The position numbers and the translations under genes were made by a program. The notes below the pieces were generated by a model. That model saw nothing but the letters and a program-made list of their open reading frames with translations. It was not told the DNA's origin and made no database searches. From contig OW285187.1 of NCBI GenBank assembly GCA_935421135.1, positions 1,488,001-1,552,000 of the forward strand: a stretch of 64,000 nucleotides of DNA, in the 5' to 3' direction. Every line of letters starts with the position of its first letter. The first letter of the stretch is position 1. Of this stretch, positions 1-19,922 are shown piece by piece. The stretch comes from Bugulina stolonifera (taxonomy: Eukaryota > Bryozoa > Gymnolaemata > Cheilostomatida > Bugulidae).

Positions 1-346
1 CTACTGATGTCTATACAAACGTACAACTAGGTCTACACCAAGTTTATCAGATAATAGTGAGAATTAGTTGAGGATGTATTGACAAGCAGTTCGAGTCGAA
101 TGGGTGAATTGATTGAACTGGTTAACAATTTTAATTTCAAGGTATTGGGAAACTGGAACATGTTTTCGGTAAAAGACTATCACATATATAATAAAAAATG
201 TCATTAAGAAGAGGTATTGGACTTGGTGCTGCGAGTTAGAGATCTATTAGTATTAGTGTTGTTAAAAGAACAAAGTATTGTATGTAGGCATGTAGGCTAT
301 TGAATTGTATGGCAAAACAGAACACATATTATGATAGGCTACCTAC

Positions 347-817
347 CAACTGATACTCATTCCGTCGATCAAAAGCTGTTCGTATCCCTTTATCCTTCCA
401 TAGCTCTTCTATGGCATCTGCATATTCAAGGAATGTTATTTCATCCAATTCCCTACCATTGAATGAGTAAACTAACTGAGCATTCGTTTTGTTTTTTTCT
501 GGATCAGAAAATGGAATACCCAGTTTTGAACCAGCATCTACTAGGACTTTCATGCCTTTAACAAGGTTCATATAAATAGTCTGCTGGTACTCCAGCAGGT
601 GCTCTCCCGTGAAACCTTCTCCATGAATAATTTTCATCTGCTTCAGGAAAGTACTTTTCCCACTCTCTCCAGAACCAAGCAAGAGTATCTTCTGTGTTCT
701 TTTATAAAGCTGCTTCTCCTTCGACAAAAGATTGTCTATATGTTTACTCTTCAGTAAAGCTTCCCTAGACTCCGACGATAGACAGCAAAGAAACATTTTA
801 TCCATGCCAGAAAGCAA
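347..817 (-). CDS. G protein alpha subunit, G12/13 class, first coding exon (partial)
   Basis: Heterotrimeric G protein alpha subunit, a membrane-associated GTPase coupling receptors to RhoGEF and actin signalling if it is truly of the 12/13 class. The exon encodes a short N-terminus with a Cys pair (a likely palmitoylation site), then KILLLGSGESGKSTFLKQMK, the G1/P-loop (GxGESGKS), then IIHGEGF and the start of the helical domain ending DRRNEYQL. The spacing and the DRR-E-QL ending match GNA12/13 better than Gs, Gi or Gq from memory. It ends at a donor GTAGGT (346-341); the next exons lie left of the window, so the switch regions are not visible. Three in-frame Met codons (817, 805, 796) could start the protein; the last gives the shortest Cys-rich N-terminus. 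12/13 class is an inference from about 155 residues. Confidence 0.88.
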
Positions 818-1613
818 AAAGTTGATAAATCCGAGTAAAATGCCCAGAAGGGCACCTGTTGAACAAACACTTTCAGATTATTTGCTCCAGTTTGCGAAGT
901 TAGCCAAATAATTAGTCAAAACAACAACAATTAATAATGACATAAGACGACTTCTTTGCTTGCGCTAGCCCTCGGACTAACAATTTAAGTTATGAGCTTC
1001 CTGTTTTGCTTTAGTAAACGGCAATGGGAAGACAACTGCGGACGTCATTTGGTTCCAAGAGAAAATAACTTCTCTCTTTTTAACATGACTGACTACATGG
1101 GGATGTGAACCGACACAAGCGACTTGGCACGTGGACTTCTTATAATCCATCCCAGGTAAGAAAGCTAGGAACAAACCAGCATTTGTTTGCTAATTTGAGG
1201 GGTAGGGAGACAAAGTAGCACTGTAAGGTTAGATCACAGAGGTAACTCTATGGGTTAGATGTCCAAAGTTGTTCAATATTGTATTTATCCACTTTGGGAA
1301 TCTGGATCTTCCATATGAAAATCCAGAGCCCAAACTACAAGGCAACGCTAAACACAGAGATGCTCGATGGGCACACTTTACAATAGAGGAGAAGATTCTT
1401 ATAATGTCAAAGACACACAAGATTGAAAATACTACATATTGACTATATCCACAACCAACTGTGGTATTATATCACTGGAGTTGTTTACCTTGGGGATGTT
1501 CCAGTTCTAACCAGATTATGTAATATGTAGAGCTACTTAAACACAACCGAGACCAGAGATATTGTACTGTTTCACTATTTTATTACATTCAACAAATATA
1601 GTAAGACAATAAT
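818..1613. other. Intergenic spacer between G-alpha and RPL17
   Basis: This holds the 5' flank of the G-alpha exon and the 3' flank of RPL17. Short open frames at 977-1174 and 1229-1420 show no recognisable protein and no splice-supported continuation. Nothing else can be supported here. Confidence 0.5.
1579..1584 (-). terminator. AATAAA polyadenylation signal of RPL17
   Basis: AATAAA on the minus strand lies about 30 bases downstream of the RPL17 stop codon at 1614-1616, a suitable place for cleavage and polyadenylation of that mRNA. Confidence 0.6.
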
Positions 1614-3110
1614 TTAGCTCTGCTGAGAGCGCATCTGTCTCTTCAACTTCTTCTTACTCTCTTTCTTCTTGGTTGGCTCTTCGTCATCAGGCTTAGCTAC
1701 AGCGTCCTCTCTTTCACTCAGGATAACCTCAATGTGGCATGGGCTGCTCATGTATGCTGTAACACACCGTACATACAGTTACACCATGTACCAGAGAGAA
1801 CTAAGAACGGTATTACAAACAAATTCATGGACAGAATCTCCAGGTCATTTGTTGAGGATGAACATAAACTACATGAGGTCAGCGCAAGCACTTACGATTG
1901 ATCCTGCCGTGGGCTCTGTATGTCCTCCTCCTCATTTTGGGTGCAGCATTAACCTGTATGTGGTCAACTACCAGGTGGTCTGTGTCCAGCCCTTTAAACT
2001 CAGCATTGCTCTCAGCATTCTTGAGCAGTTGCAAGAGAAACTCTGCAGATTTCTTTGGCCATCTACCCTGGCACACTCCCCATTGCTTGCACTAGTATCC
2101 AATACAAGAATCGCATTAGCAAGATGACACTACTTACAGGTTGCAATAAGGACATACCACAACAAATATGAGCTAATTAAACACCAGTTCAAACCACTGT
2201 ACGGCCATCTAATGTCAGTGGAACAATCAACCTCTGAATTCCAGTGGAATACAGTTAATTCTTGATTAGTAAACACCTTGCCATACAGATAGCAATGGTG
2301 AAGCCAGTAATTGTTTGTCATTAGTCAGCACAACAATTAAAAGTATAGACTAGATAGGCGATAGCAAATCATTAGCTCAACTTCCCGGTCGGCATAAAAT
2401 GAAAAAATACTCAGATTAGTAGAAATATATGGCCTACACAGCACCTTTCATTTAAACTAACCTGGGCTTTACGTCCTACATCTCCTCTAAATCGGGTGAA
2501 GGGCACAATCTCTTTCTTTACCATTACATTCTTGAGGAATCGAACTGCACGCCTGAGATGCATATTTTTAATAGCATTAGCGGCTTCACGTGTGTTCTTG
2601 AAGTGAACTCTCAAATGAGAGCCTTTAGCCTTAGCAGCTGAAACAAATACAGATACACTGAATATACTCAGAAATGTTATCCACTATTAAACAAGCTCAA
2701 GCAACAAACTTCCCTGGCTATAGGCCTACTGTTAGCGCTAAACTATCAAGAGCGGACTGATGCAGAGGAAGAACTGTCTGTAAACGACAGCTTATAGCTA
2801 AATGTTTACGTTGTTTCAAAAGAAGAATCATTGCTAACTAAAGATGTAATATAACATATTTGAACAAATTAAAATTTTTTTCCAGTGAAGTGATAAAAAA
2901 AAAAGCTAACTAAATCTAATCTAACTAAACTAAATGAATGTATGTCAACGCATGCTTTGCTTTACCCGTGAGAGCTCATTTTTGTTGTAACACTAGCTTC
3001 ACGAAAAAATCTTAAGAAGCAACTTGAAGCATCAATCTAAATCTCAAAACAACTTTTAAACTTTACATACCCTTGGCCGCATTATCTGGCTCCGATGAGT
3101 AACGAGTCAT
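1614..3110 (-). CDS. RPL17: 60S ribosomal protein L17 (uL22)
   Basis: Large-subunit ribosomal protein lining the peptide exit tunnel. Four coding exons, 3071-3110, 2462-2637, 1896-2091 and 1614-1756, join in phase with GT-AG introns to give about 184 residues, the usual length. The start is the ATG at 3110, giving [14 protein letters not shown]. Exon 2 carries [18 protein letters not shown], exon 3 [18 protein letters not shown] and [13 protein letters not shown], and exon 4 [15 protein letters not shown] plus a Lys-rich tail ending QQS. All are hallmark L17 segments. The exon 3 acceptor sits directly before TGC AAG CAA TGG, so a GTG-initiated open frame inside this exon is not a start. The gene is intact, with no unusual residues seen. 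Confidence 0.97.
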
Positions 3111-5094
3111 GGTGACAACTTACTTCTACAATGAAACAACATACATTGGTTGGACAATTACAATATTGCAAAAATATTGACAGTCATAGTCAGCGAGTGT
3201 GATTGCCATACAGCAATTTGAATCGCAACACTTTCGACAGTCATTCTACACGTGAAAGAAAATATAAAACAGCACATAATTTATGAGGAATACTCTGCAT
3301 TTTAAGTCGGCAGGAAATTTGCTACGAAATTTTATTCTGTAAAACCTTAGTTGAGAACTAAAGAGGAAATGTAGCAGATAATTTGTGGCATCCTACACAA
3401 TTGGATGGTTAATCCAGCATAGAATTATGAGCCGATTAGAAGGCAAAATAAAATAGTATAAATCCTTCACTTACTGGCACCAAACCGGAAAAGGATGCTG
3501 GGCGAACTTTGGGTAGTAGGTTCGCGGCGATTAACCTTCAACATTTTGTTGGCTAGATCCGTCGGTAAAAACGTCGTTTATTGGTCAACAGCAACTTTCT
3601 ATTTTTATTTACTACCAGGTACAGACAGAGCCATTGGGTACAGACTGTGTTTAATTTGTTCTACTATAATTATTGAATTAGTATTATTATTATACAATAA
3701 ACCAAGTACTTGCATGTCTGCTGTTAGTATTTTCTTATGCTTACTGAAGTATCTTCTATCATCTATGCACTGTGCTCTAAAATACTATACTAACCAACAT
3801 AATCTAATGAGAAGAGAAATGGATTTTTATAGTTATAGAATTGAAGAATTAGAATAGAATAGTTTAGTTAGTAGTTACTAGTCTAGTTAAGTTTTAGTTT
3901 AGTTAGTTAGTAGCTACTATTAGTGGTTAGTGCTCATTACTTAGTTACTGTACAGTAAAAGTGTAATAACACTCAATTTCAATTTGAGTGTATATGTCTG
4001 GTCTCATCATTTATGATTTGATAAATCATCATACAGTCTTAGTCTATGATTTATAAGGATTACTAACTTAACTATTACTATATTTAATATTACTACTATC
4101 ACTATGACTATGGCAATTCATGATAATCATAATCATTATGATAATGATTTATGATTATCATTATGAATGATAATAATAGTCGTATCAATCAATTCAAAGC
4201 ATTGTTTATCTTAATCTTTATCTTATAATTATATATATTTATATTATTAATTATATTATAATAATAATTATAGTATTAATATTATAATTGTTATTATTTA
4301 TATTTATTTTTTATGTTTAATGCCATCAATTTAACTGAATAATTAAATAGATAATATTAAATATATTATACTTTTATTAGAACTGTCATTTTTTTATGAA
4401 TTCTCGTTTAATTTATTTTATTTGATTATAATTATAACTATTCTTATTTTAATTTTGTTATTTAATATTATTATTAGTCAATGATAATATAATAAAGAAT
4501 TATCGTAACTATTACTATTAAAAAGTAAAAAAAGCAACTTTACAGCTTATAATGTAGTTATGCTAATAATATAGAGCCTAATCACAATGATAATAAATAA
4601 ATATAACCTTATCGGAAGTAATTCTTATAAAGATTGATGATAATAGGGCTTGTGAAAGATAAATCAATGACTGATGATATAATAGGCCTATATTATAATA
4701 TAGGCCTACTAAGTAATAATGAGTAATTTACTTTTTTTATAAAATAGCTTGTCTTCATAATCTATATTATTTTATTAATTAATTGTTTGATCATAATCAG
4801 TAATATAGTTGTGATAAAATTGTTCTGTGTTCTACGTAACCATATCATCTAATTGCGGTCAATGTCACACAGTAGAGAGTTCACTATGATCTATTACTAT
4901 GATGTATTATCGTTGCACAATGTGGGTTTATACTAAGGCTTTCCCAACGATCTACTGAATTAGACATGTATATTTACTTGTAGAGTCGGCCGTGTGGGTT
5001 CCAAATCTATATTCCAATACTGTTTATGTAACCTATCCAATGCTAAAATACTCTCCACTAACCTAACGGACGGAAGTGTCAACTGTTGGCTAAG
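3111..5094. other. AT-rich divergent intergenic spacer
   Basis: This is the spacer between divergently transcribed RPL17 (-) and MAP2K (+) and must contain both promoters. From about 3860 to 4900 it is extremely AT-rich with many TAAT/ATTA runs and an imperfect hairpin at about 4116-4166. A 120-codon open frame at 3495-3857 has low-complexity hydrophobic content and no recognised match. No TATA box or specific site can be singled out. Confidence 0.5.
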
Positions 5095-12258
<7,164 letters not shown>

Positions 12259-14062
12259 TGGTACTTACATAGCTCCTGTGATTAACCTGCTAAGGAATTA
12301 TTAGACCGAGATCTGGGGTTGGACTCAGACTAGTGGTATGGAGGGGCTTCCATTGAAGTATGTTACTGGAGTTAGTTCTAATGCTACAATACTATATCTC
12401 AATGGTATGGGTGGTGTAGCTCTACCACCCTTTCTATACAGTTAATACCATACACTTAACCTAAAACTAGCATTGGAAGGACATAATACATTTCATACAC
12501 TGCTTGTGTAGAAACTTATTTATACAATAACAAGTACACACACAGTAGTAACATTTTACAGACTGCACTATATTGTTCTGCATGTATGATGGCCCTCTCA
12601 TAATCATGAGGTGTCAAATTTTATCAGCTTCTTACATTGTGAGCCTTTTTGGAGAGTAACTTTATACAACATACATGTATTTATATTTTAATTGATTACT
12701 GTCACCAACTATTATAGACCACATTGCTCTGTAGTGTTTATATTTTATTGGATATTCTATAATTATTTTGACTTTACTGATAGTCTCACACAGATTCCAA
12801 CTGCTAGAGGTTTAATAGAGTATAATGTTATATTTTGCATCAGAATTATGTAATATAACAAAGTGCTTAAAATCAATGATGGTTTTTAAGATACTTTCTG
12901 TTTTTAACTCTAAGTTCTATCCAATCCACTAGCTCATTACTCCTTGTAATGTTGTTACTGACTGGGAATCGTGGTATGATCTGATCTGCTCGCTTATAAA
13001 AATGAAGGTGGGTTAGATTGTGTGTTCTACAGTCTACACTAACTAGAAATTACTGTGACCACAATAATAACTGTTAAGGTTGAAGTATGGCAGCAGGCTG
13101 CATAAAAATACTAATTAATATCTACAATACTGTCTTGTACATGTATATGGTTTATTATTCTAAGCAATTCCTCTCAATAGAGGGCTAATATTGTGCAATA
13201 TGCATAACTTGGCAAGTAGCAAGGCACAAACTCTGACAATTAGGAAAAGAGGGAAGACAACTTTCTGCAAGCAGTGTACATACACAATTAGCATGTACAT
13301 TTGAAGAGTTATCCTCCCTTTACAATCAAAGCCTTTCTGCGATTGGTTGCTTGCATTGATAATGTCGTAAAACGCATGCCTAACAGCCTCTTTTGCAACA
13401 TTTTTGTAAACAGGAAATACTGATTGTATTTTTATTAGATGGGTTGGGATTCACTAAGTAGAACTACGACTGTTTAATAGGTGTCGCACAGTCCTTTTGC
13501 TTGGAATTTGGTGTACCAATATCAGCGTACAATTGCAACAAGCTGTGCCCATAATTAGTACATTTGGATTAAAAGTACAACTAGAAACTTACACAGACGA
13601 AACTTGCACTGCCAGAGGGCCGAGGTAAGGGCGAGAGAACTAATCACTAGACACTAACGAACTAATACTAATCATTCTAATGAGAATTGAATAAAATCAT
13701 ACTTTTAATAGAAATAGGCGACTCTGTATTCATAATTTTTTTATTTGTGATTATCGTTGTGATTCACCGTTTTGCATTTAGCTCGGGTTTGGCGTTACTG
13801 TGTACACTACATTAACATCCACTCGCACTGTAATTTGTATCTAATCTAGAACCGAGGAGTAAGAAGAGAAGGAGGCTCGTCTATGAAAACCTGTATAGGC
13901 CTATATGTTACAATGGGCTTCCGGTTTTCGATGTGCGCCTCGGGTACCCTTCTATATTCAGGCATTGGGTAATGCTGACTTACACCGGCGGAGTGACCAA
14001 TTGGCACAAGAGCAATATGAAATTAGTTGCCCATCCTAACAGTAACACCACCTATGACCTTT

Positions 14063-14134
14063 TACAGGATCCAAACCTGGATCTCTCAAATGAGTAATGA
14101 CAGTTCAGAGCTCTGACCACTAGGCCACTGCTGC
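14063..14134 (-). mobile_element. tRNA-derived SINE head (or degenerate tRNA)
   Basis: On the minus strand the order is GCAGCAGTGGCCTAGTGGTC (A-box-like TGGCCTAGTGG), a ~35-base middle, then GATCCAGGTTTGGATCC, which forms a 5-bp T-stem-like hairpin with a B-box-like GGTTTGGATCC. This is a Pol III type 2 promoter layout at tRNA spacing. The expected anticodon arm is not convincing and no CCA-ready acceptor stem closes, so a SINE head or decayed tRNA is preferred over a working tRNA. Confidence 0.55.
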
Positions 14135-14569
14135 TCTATAATTATGTTATATCGATATTAATTAGTTGACTTACAAAGCTAGTCAATCAACCACCACCAC
14201 CATAGAGTAGGCGATGTCGCTGTTAACGTTTGCCAAAAATTGAGTCCTATAAAATATAATAATCTTAAACTGGTTTAAACTTTTTTGTAGCATTACTTTT
14301 GTCTTTGATTCTGCTTCACTCATAGCTCCAAAAGCTAAACAATGAGATAGCTTTGGTGGATATGCAGGAAACTGGTCACTTTGCTTTTGGACTGCAGGTG
14401 GCTGGGTCGCATAGCTTACTACCATAGATGGACACGTAAGTATAACTTTGTTTTGTAGGATATGGTGTACCAGCATTGATGCTTTGCATCCTGCTAATTA
14501 TTGGAATCGCTTGCTTCGCAAGCCTGGGTCTTCCTGTACACCATCAAGGTATGCTGCTATGCACATTAC

Positions 14570-15680
14570 CTATGACCCGACTGTTGCAGTAACACATTGC
14601 ACATTGTGTTGCTAATGGGTGGCTTGATAATATGACCAAGCCCTGGGTCCCCATGCACAGTCCAATAGTTATATATATAACTATATTGATAATGACCCGG
14701 CTGTTGCAGCAACACATTGCACATCGTGTTGCTAATGGGTGGCTTGATAATATGAACAAGCCCTGGGTCCCCATGCACAGCCCAATAGTTATACATAATA
14801 TAACTATATTGATAATGACCCGACTGTTGCAGTAGCACATTCATGTTGCTAATGGGTGGCTTGATAATATGAACAAGCCCTGGGTCCCCATGCACAGTCC
14901 AACAGTTATACATATAACTGTACTGATAATGACCCGACTGTTGCAGTAACACATTGCACATGGTGTTACTAATGGGTGGCTTGATGATATTGATAACAAG
15001 CCTGGGTCCCCATGCACAGTCTACTAGTTATACACATAACTACATTGATAATGACCCGACTGTTGCAGTAACACATTGGTGTTGCCTATCATGGATCCCA
15101 TGGGTCCCCATGCACAGTCTAATACATGTAGTTGTGTATACCCGACTGTTGCAGTAACATATTTGTGTTGCTTACGGGTGGCTTGACATTGTATTGTAAA
15201 CAAGCCTGGGTCCCCACAAACAGACCAATAGTTATACATATACATGTAGCTATATTGATATAAATGACCCTATTGTTGCAGTGACACATATTTTGTGTTA
15301 CCTATTGGATGGCTTGATATTATGTTAACAAGCCTGGGTCCCCATCCACAGTCTAATAGTTATGTACATGCATAACTACATGTACATCGATGATGACACC
15401 ACTGTCGCAGTATGTTCTGCTGCTTATGGATGGCTTGATATTATATTGTGAACAAGCCTGTGGCCCTATGAATAAGCACAGTCTAAGAAATATTGATAAT
15501 GATCTGTCTGTTGCAGTTATACAACATGACAATGTTGTTTATAATGGCTTGATGTTATATGAACAAGCCTTGGCTTCCATGGTTGCTTTATCTGGCAAGT
15601 ATATTATTGATGTGGCCAACATTACATACTGTCAAGCGACATATTGTGTCATTTACTGAATGGCTTGATATTATATTATG
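14570..15680. repeat. Degenerate satellite, ~115-125-bp unit, about 9 copies
   Basis: Each unit carries TGACCCGACTGTTGCAGTAA, then GTGTTGCTAATGGGTGGCTT, then GCCTGGGTCCCCATGCACAG, then an AATAGTTATACATATAACTA stretch. Copies begin near 14571, 14692, 14815, 14929 and 15051 and become progressively more diverged to about 15680. Open frames on both strands inside it are products of the periodicity. Confidence 0.9.
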
Positions 15681-18600
15681 AAAAAGCCTCAGTCCTGTAG
15701 CACAGTTAATGGCTATAGTAAAGATGGTAAGAGTGTGAGAGCAACCAACCTATCTTGTGGATTGCTGGATGTTTCACATAATATTTACATGTATATGGTG
15801 TTAACTAAGACTATGCTACACCATGAAGCATTACACAGTTTAGTTTGTGTTTATAGCATGAACAGGATTGTTGAATAAAGTAGCTGCAGCCGGCTTGGCT
15901 ATATAGCCATTGAATCTGATTATCTTGCAATGTTGAATTAGGCATAGCCTTAACAGATGATAGCCAATAATGAATCTGAGGCTATAATTGGCAAAGGTGA
16001 CTGGTTTCATCAATACAGACAGGCTGGCCAGGTAGATTGTTCTTTGCTGAACTCTACATGTATGTGAGGATGACAGAATTTTATAGATGTCACATCAAGG
16101 ATCACGGAGTCCTATAATATCAATGTCTTCAAGTGAGGATTCATATTACTGCGTAGTCAGTGTTGAGTAAATGTTTGTTCTCTAACTGATAATAGTGTTT
16201 GTCAACCTATATTGATTTGTACAGGATTTGGCTGCTATAAAAAATAAATGATCACCTCCAAATGATCAAATGGTTGGTGACAATTTCTTATATAGGAATT
16301 TGACAATAAAGTGATGGAAAATAAGAAAGCTATCAGCTTGAAGGGATCATTCTCAGAAACAATTGGTGAGACTGCAAAACACAATGGAAGTGACCTGTGT
16401 TAAACTGTATACAGTGTATAATACATTATATAGGGAAGATGGAGACAACTCCACAGAATATAATAGCAAAACGATAATTCACCTTGTACTGTAATTGGTT
16501 GAATTTCTAGAAATATTGAGGAATGACAGATGTATGATACATTCTGTGTTGTGATAAACCTTCTACGCTTTCAAATCAATTTTACCATAGCTGAACAAGT
16601 CATAAAATGATGTTTTATGAAATAAAAGGTCTTCGGCTAATGTGCATTTTAGTCTACTCTTGGTCAGCACAAATTAGTTGTTTTCCTGGCTAAAAGCTTG
16701 ACAATTAATTGAAAAAGGTTGAAGTCTTTTAACTACATGTACCCTGCTAAGTACAAAAAATCTGAAATAGAAAAACCTTGAAAGTTTAATTGGCATTGGA
16801 TTCCTTGGCTGTTTTATGACATCAAGTGAATTGTGTACTATTGGTATCAGAAGTGCTGTGAAGTTGACTATACCCTAAGTTTATTTCAGACCCTAGGCTG
16901 TGCCAGTATTGTGGGCTGCACCTGGAATGTTCAGATTAATGAAAGATATATTATTTTGTGGCTGGTCAGCACACGTTACAAGTGGAAATAGGCTACATTG
17001 AAAGCTTTCTAATTACTAGAAAAGCTGGCATTTATGAACACTAAACACAGGCCCACATTGTTATACAATAAGATCTGCTACTTTGAGTTTATAATGTTGG
17101 TAGTTGCTCTGGAACATTTATTTAATAGCTGAAAGCTACACATTCCTACATGTAATCTAGCTGGCCTCTTACATGTACATGCTGAACGCTCCATAGTATT
17201 GATAGGGAGGTTAGCCCAGGCCATTGGCTTGGTAGTGGCTTGCATGCTAGCTAGCTTATCCAGTTGGGAAGCTACTGTACGTTGTACAGGCTAGACTTGA
17301 CCAATTTAGTAGCCAAAAGTTTGGTAATCGAAAAGCAAAATGGAACCACGCTAATGTGGACACACAATTTGCACAGTACTAATAATACTGTTGGCTCTAT
17401 TTTGTATAAAAATGAGTTGAAAATACTTGTAGATGCTTTGTAGTTTAGTTGGTTATTTTGTAAGTTGTACTTGGGTATCTATCAGCAACAGATGGACCTG
17501 TAATGAAACAGCTAGCTAGCTAGCTAGCAATGGCTTGTAGCTGCTAGTGATCAAAAAGCCAAATGATTAGATTTGTACATGCAGTAACTTTGCTGCAGTT
17601 AGCTACATCAATCTGATGGGTAGTACCCATTCTTTGAAATAATTTAACACGTCATCTAACTAGCTAAGTCAATGATATCATTGGCAACTAGCATACATAA
17701 TATAGTTATGATAAATTGAATATCCAAGTTTATTATGCATCTGGAACTTGAGCGAGTACACTGAATTCAGTTGCACCGGACTACATTTAGCTGTCTAACT
17801 CGGGTCATATTTGACAAATCACATACATGTATGTTTCTATTGAGATTTTGGAATTAGTAGTGATCTAATTCATATGATGAAAGCCTTACCTATTCTACTG
17901 TTTGTATATTATGTACATGCACATGTAGATATCTTTGTGCCAGGCTGACCAAAGTTTGAGACTAATCACAACGTATGCCCCTCTGTTAAGTGTTTGGGGG
18001 AAATGTGCATAACTAATATTCAAAGTGTCCCTAGCTACATTGTACATGTAGTAGATTGTGGCCATAGACAGGCTGGGAAAAGTTCATGACTCACTTTCAA
18101 GAGTTATAGGTTAGAAGGATTGCACCAGCAGAAAGTTACAAGGTGTATGTGGCTGCTGAGAACACTATCATCAACTTGATAATGGCTTCAACCCAGGAAT
18201 TGTGTATATACATGTATAAGTAAAATTACACTCTCTTATTAATCAAGTTGACCAACTAAATAGCTCATTTGTAAAGTACATATTATCATCTAAGCCTAGA
18301 TGATGTTGTGGAATTATTGCTGCACATGTTTGCAGTGTTGCTGTTTGTTTATACCTGTGAATAAGGTTTAACAAAGTACTGGTTGTTTTGTACCTCCTCT
18401 GTCTTTGTGACGTGAAATTTGCTAACATGGCTATTAGAGACAATTAACAGAGAGGTTGTTTATGCAAGGCTAACTTTGCCTCGCTATGTAGACACTTGAA
18501 ATTCATAGATGGTTCTGGACGAACTTTTAAATCTCTTGAGAAATCTGAAGACTCTTTATATCTTCAGTCTTGAAAGTTGTAAGATGGCTACCTACACTGC

Positions 18601-19156
18601 ATTCTGTAGGCCTATCTACTAGGATGTAAATTAGTAATATATGACGTCATTTACATCTGGGCTATGTACATGTACATGTAAGTGTATTTATTCATAATAA
18701 ATATCACACAATTATCAAACTAGGGTGGTCAAGTTATCACCAGAGTGGTGTTGTACAAAATTCCGGTACAATTTCTATTACGTACCTTGTGGTGTATGCT
18801 GTAGGTCAGTATCTGCATACCACACAAGAATACTGCTAGCTTCTGGTTAACTACTGTACTTACTAGTTTGCAGAAATACATTGAGAGCTAGAAATGCAAT
18901 GCACATTATGGCAGAGTTTCATAGTGCTAATGTTTCACTTCAAATAAAAAGCTGTGGTACATGTACCAGGACTGCTGCTACTACAGGCTACATTATACTA
19001 CTACTATATCGAAATTTGATAATTCAAAGAGATGGGATTACATCATTATTAATGATGCATGACTGTATGATGTACAGTGGCTGAGTGTTTACGGCACACA
19101 GAATAGGGCTCCTCTGAAGTCTCATTGTTTAGCTTTTGGAGCTATGAGTGAAGCAG

Positions 19157-19498
19157 AATTATAAATCAAACGAGACTTACCTGTAAGGTGAAGTTTGATA
19201 GTAATTCTGCGAACGAATAGCGAAGAAGGTAAACAATCCCACCCTTGGGTTAGAGTTTCCCACCCATATTTTACTCTTCGCTATAATTTTATTGTAAATG
19301 TATGTTACTGATTGCATGTTATTGTTTTTCATCATCTTTTTTCAAAAACTTTTGCCCTAATCTGTGTGCTCCTCTGAACAAGTGACCAGTTTCCTGCATA
19401 TCCACCAAAGCTATCTCATTGTTTACCTTCTTCGCTATTCGTTCGCAGAATTACTATCAAACTTCACCTTACAGGTAAGTCTCGTTTGATTTATAATT
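19157..19498. mobile_element. MITE with ~80-bp near-perfect terminal inverted repeats
   Basis: The left arm starts AATTATAAATCAAACGAGAC and the right arm ends with its exact reverse complement. Identity runs through the ...AGCGAAGAAGGTAAACAAT end of each arm, about 80 bp with no mismatch seen. The interior is about 180 bp and non-coding. The right arm contains TTACAGGTAAGT, an acceptor-like and a perfect donor-like site overlapping. Interior and left-flank sequences are related to 14300-14400. Confidence 0.85.
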
Positions 19499-19922
19499 AT
19501 TAACTGATTGCGTTACCCTACACCAATCTCTATGACTATGGTATGACATGAACACAATAACAATGAAATTTTAGCTTTAGGCCCATTCCATGGAGGAAAT
19601 TTCAGTGCTACCCAATCAAAAGTGGTGCATATTTTTTAGGCTAAAAATTCTAATGGCCTCTCCAAATGGTTGTTTCTTCAATGTTTTCATACAATATCCA
19701 AGCCATGACCTGATCGTCACTCTTATTCACTAGTTCTGTGAATAAAAGATGGTCCTTTATTTATAATATTCTCCCACTACCTCCGTCATGTTGATCACCT
19801 GGAATAGGGAGGGGTATTTTGTAATTCAGCTGTATCTGTACGCTAACTAATTGTAAAGTCCTACATTGTGATTGTTTTGATTTGGTCACCATGCTCACCA
19901 TGCTGTTGTCGTTTAGCCTTTG

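Larger units (their letters stand above)
12259..19922. other. Gene-poor region between MAP2K and SHC
   Basis: About 7.7 kb with no recognisable exon. It contains a SINE head (about 14063-14134), a ~120-bp satellite (about 14570-15680) and an inverted-repeat element (19157-19498), annotated separately. 15700-19090 is unique-looking AT-rich DNA with short open frames only and several TACATGTA motifs. The 5' non-coding exons and promoter of SHC may lie at its right end. Confidence 0.5.

Noticed and set aside
3495..3857. 120-codon plus-strand frame in the RPL17-MEK spacer
   Set aside because: No recognised domain, low-complexity hydrophobic and Tyr-rich content in AT-rich DNA, and no splice-supported partner exon.
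14544..15245. Several ~70-130-codon frames
   Set aside because: They lie inside the ~120-bp satellite and follow its period.
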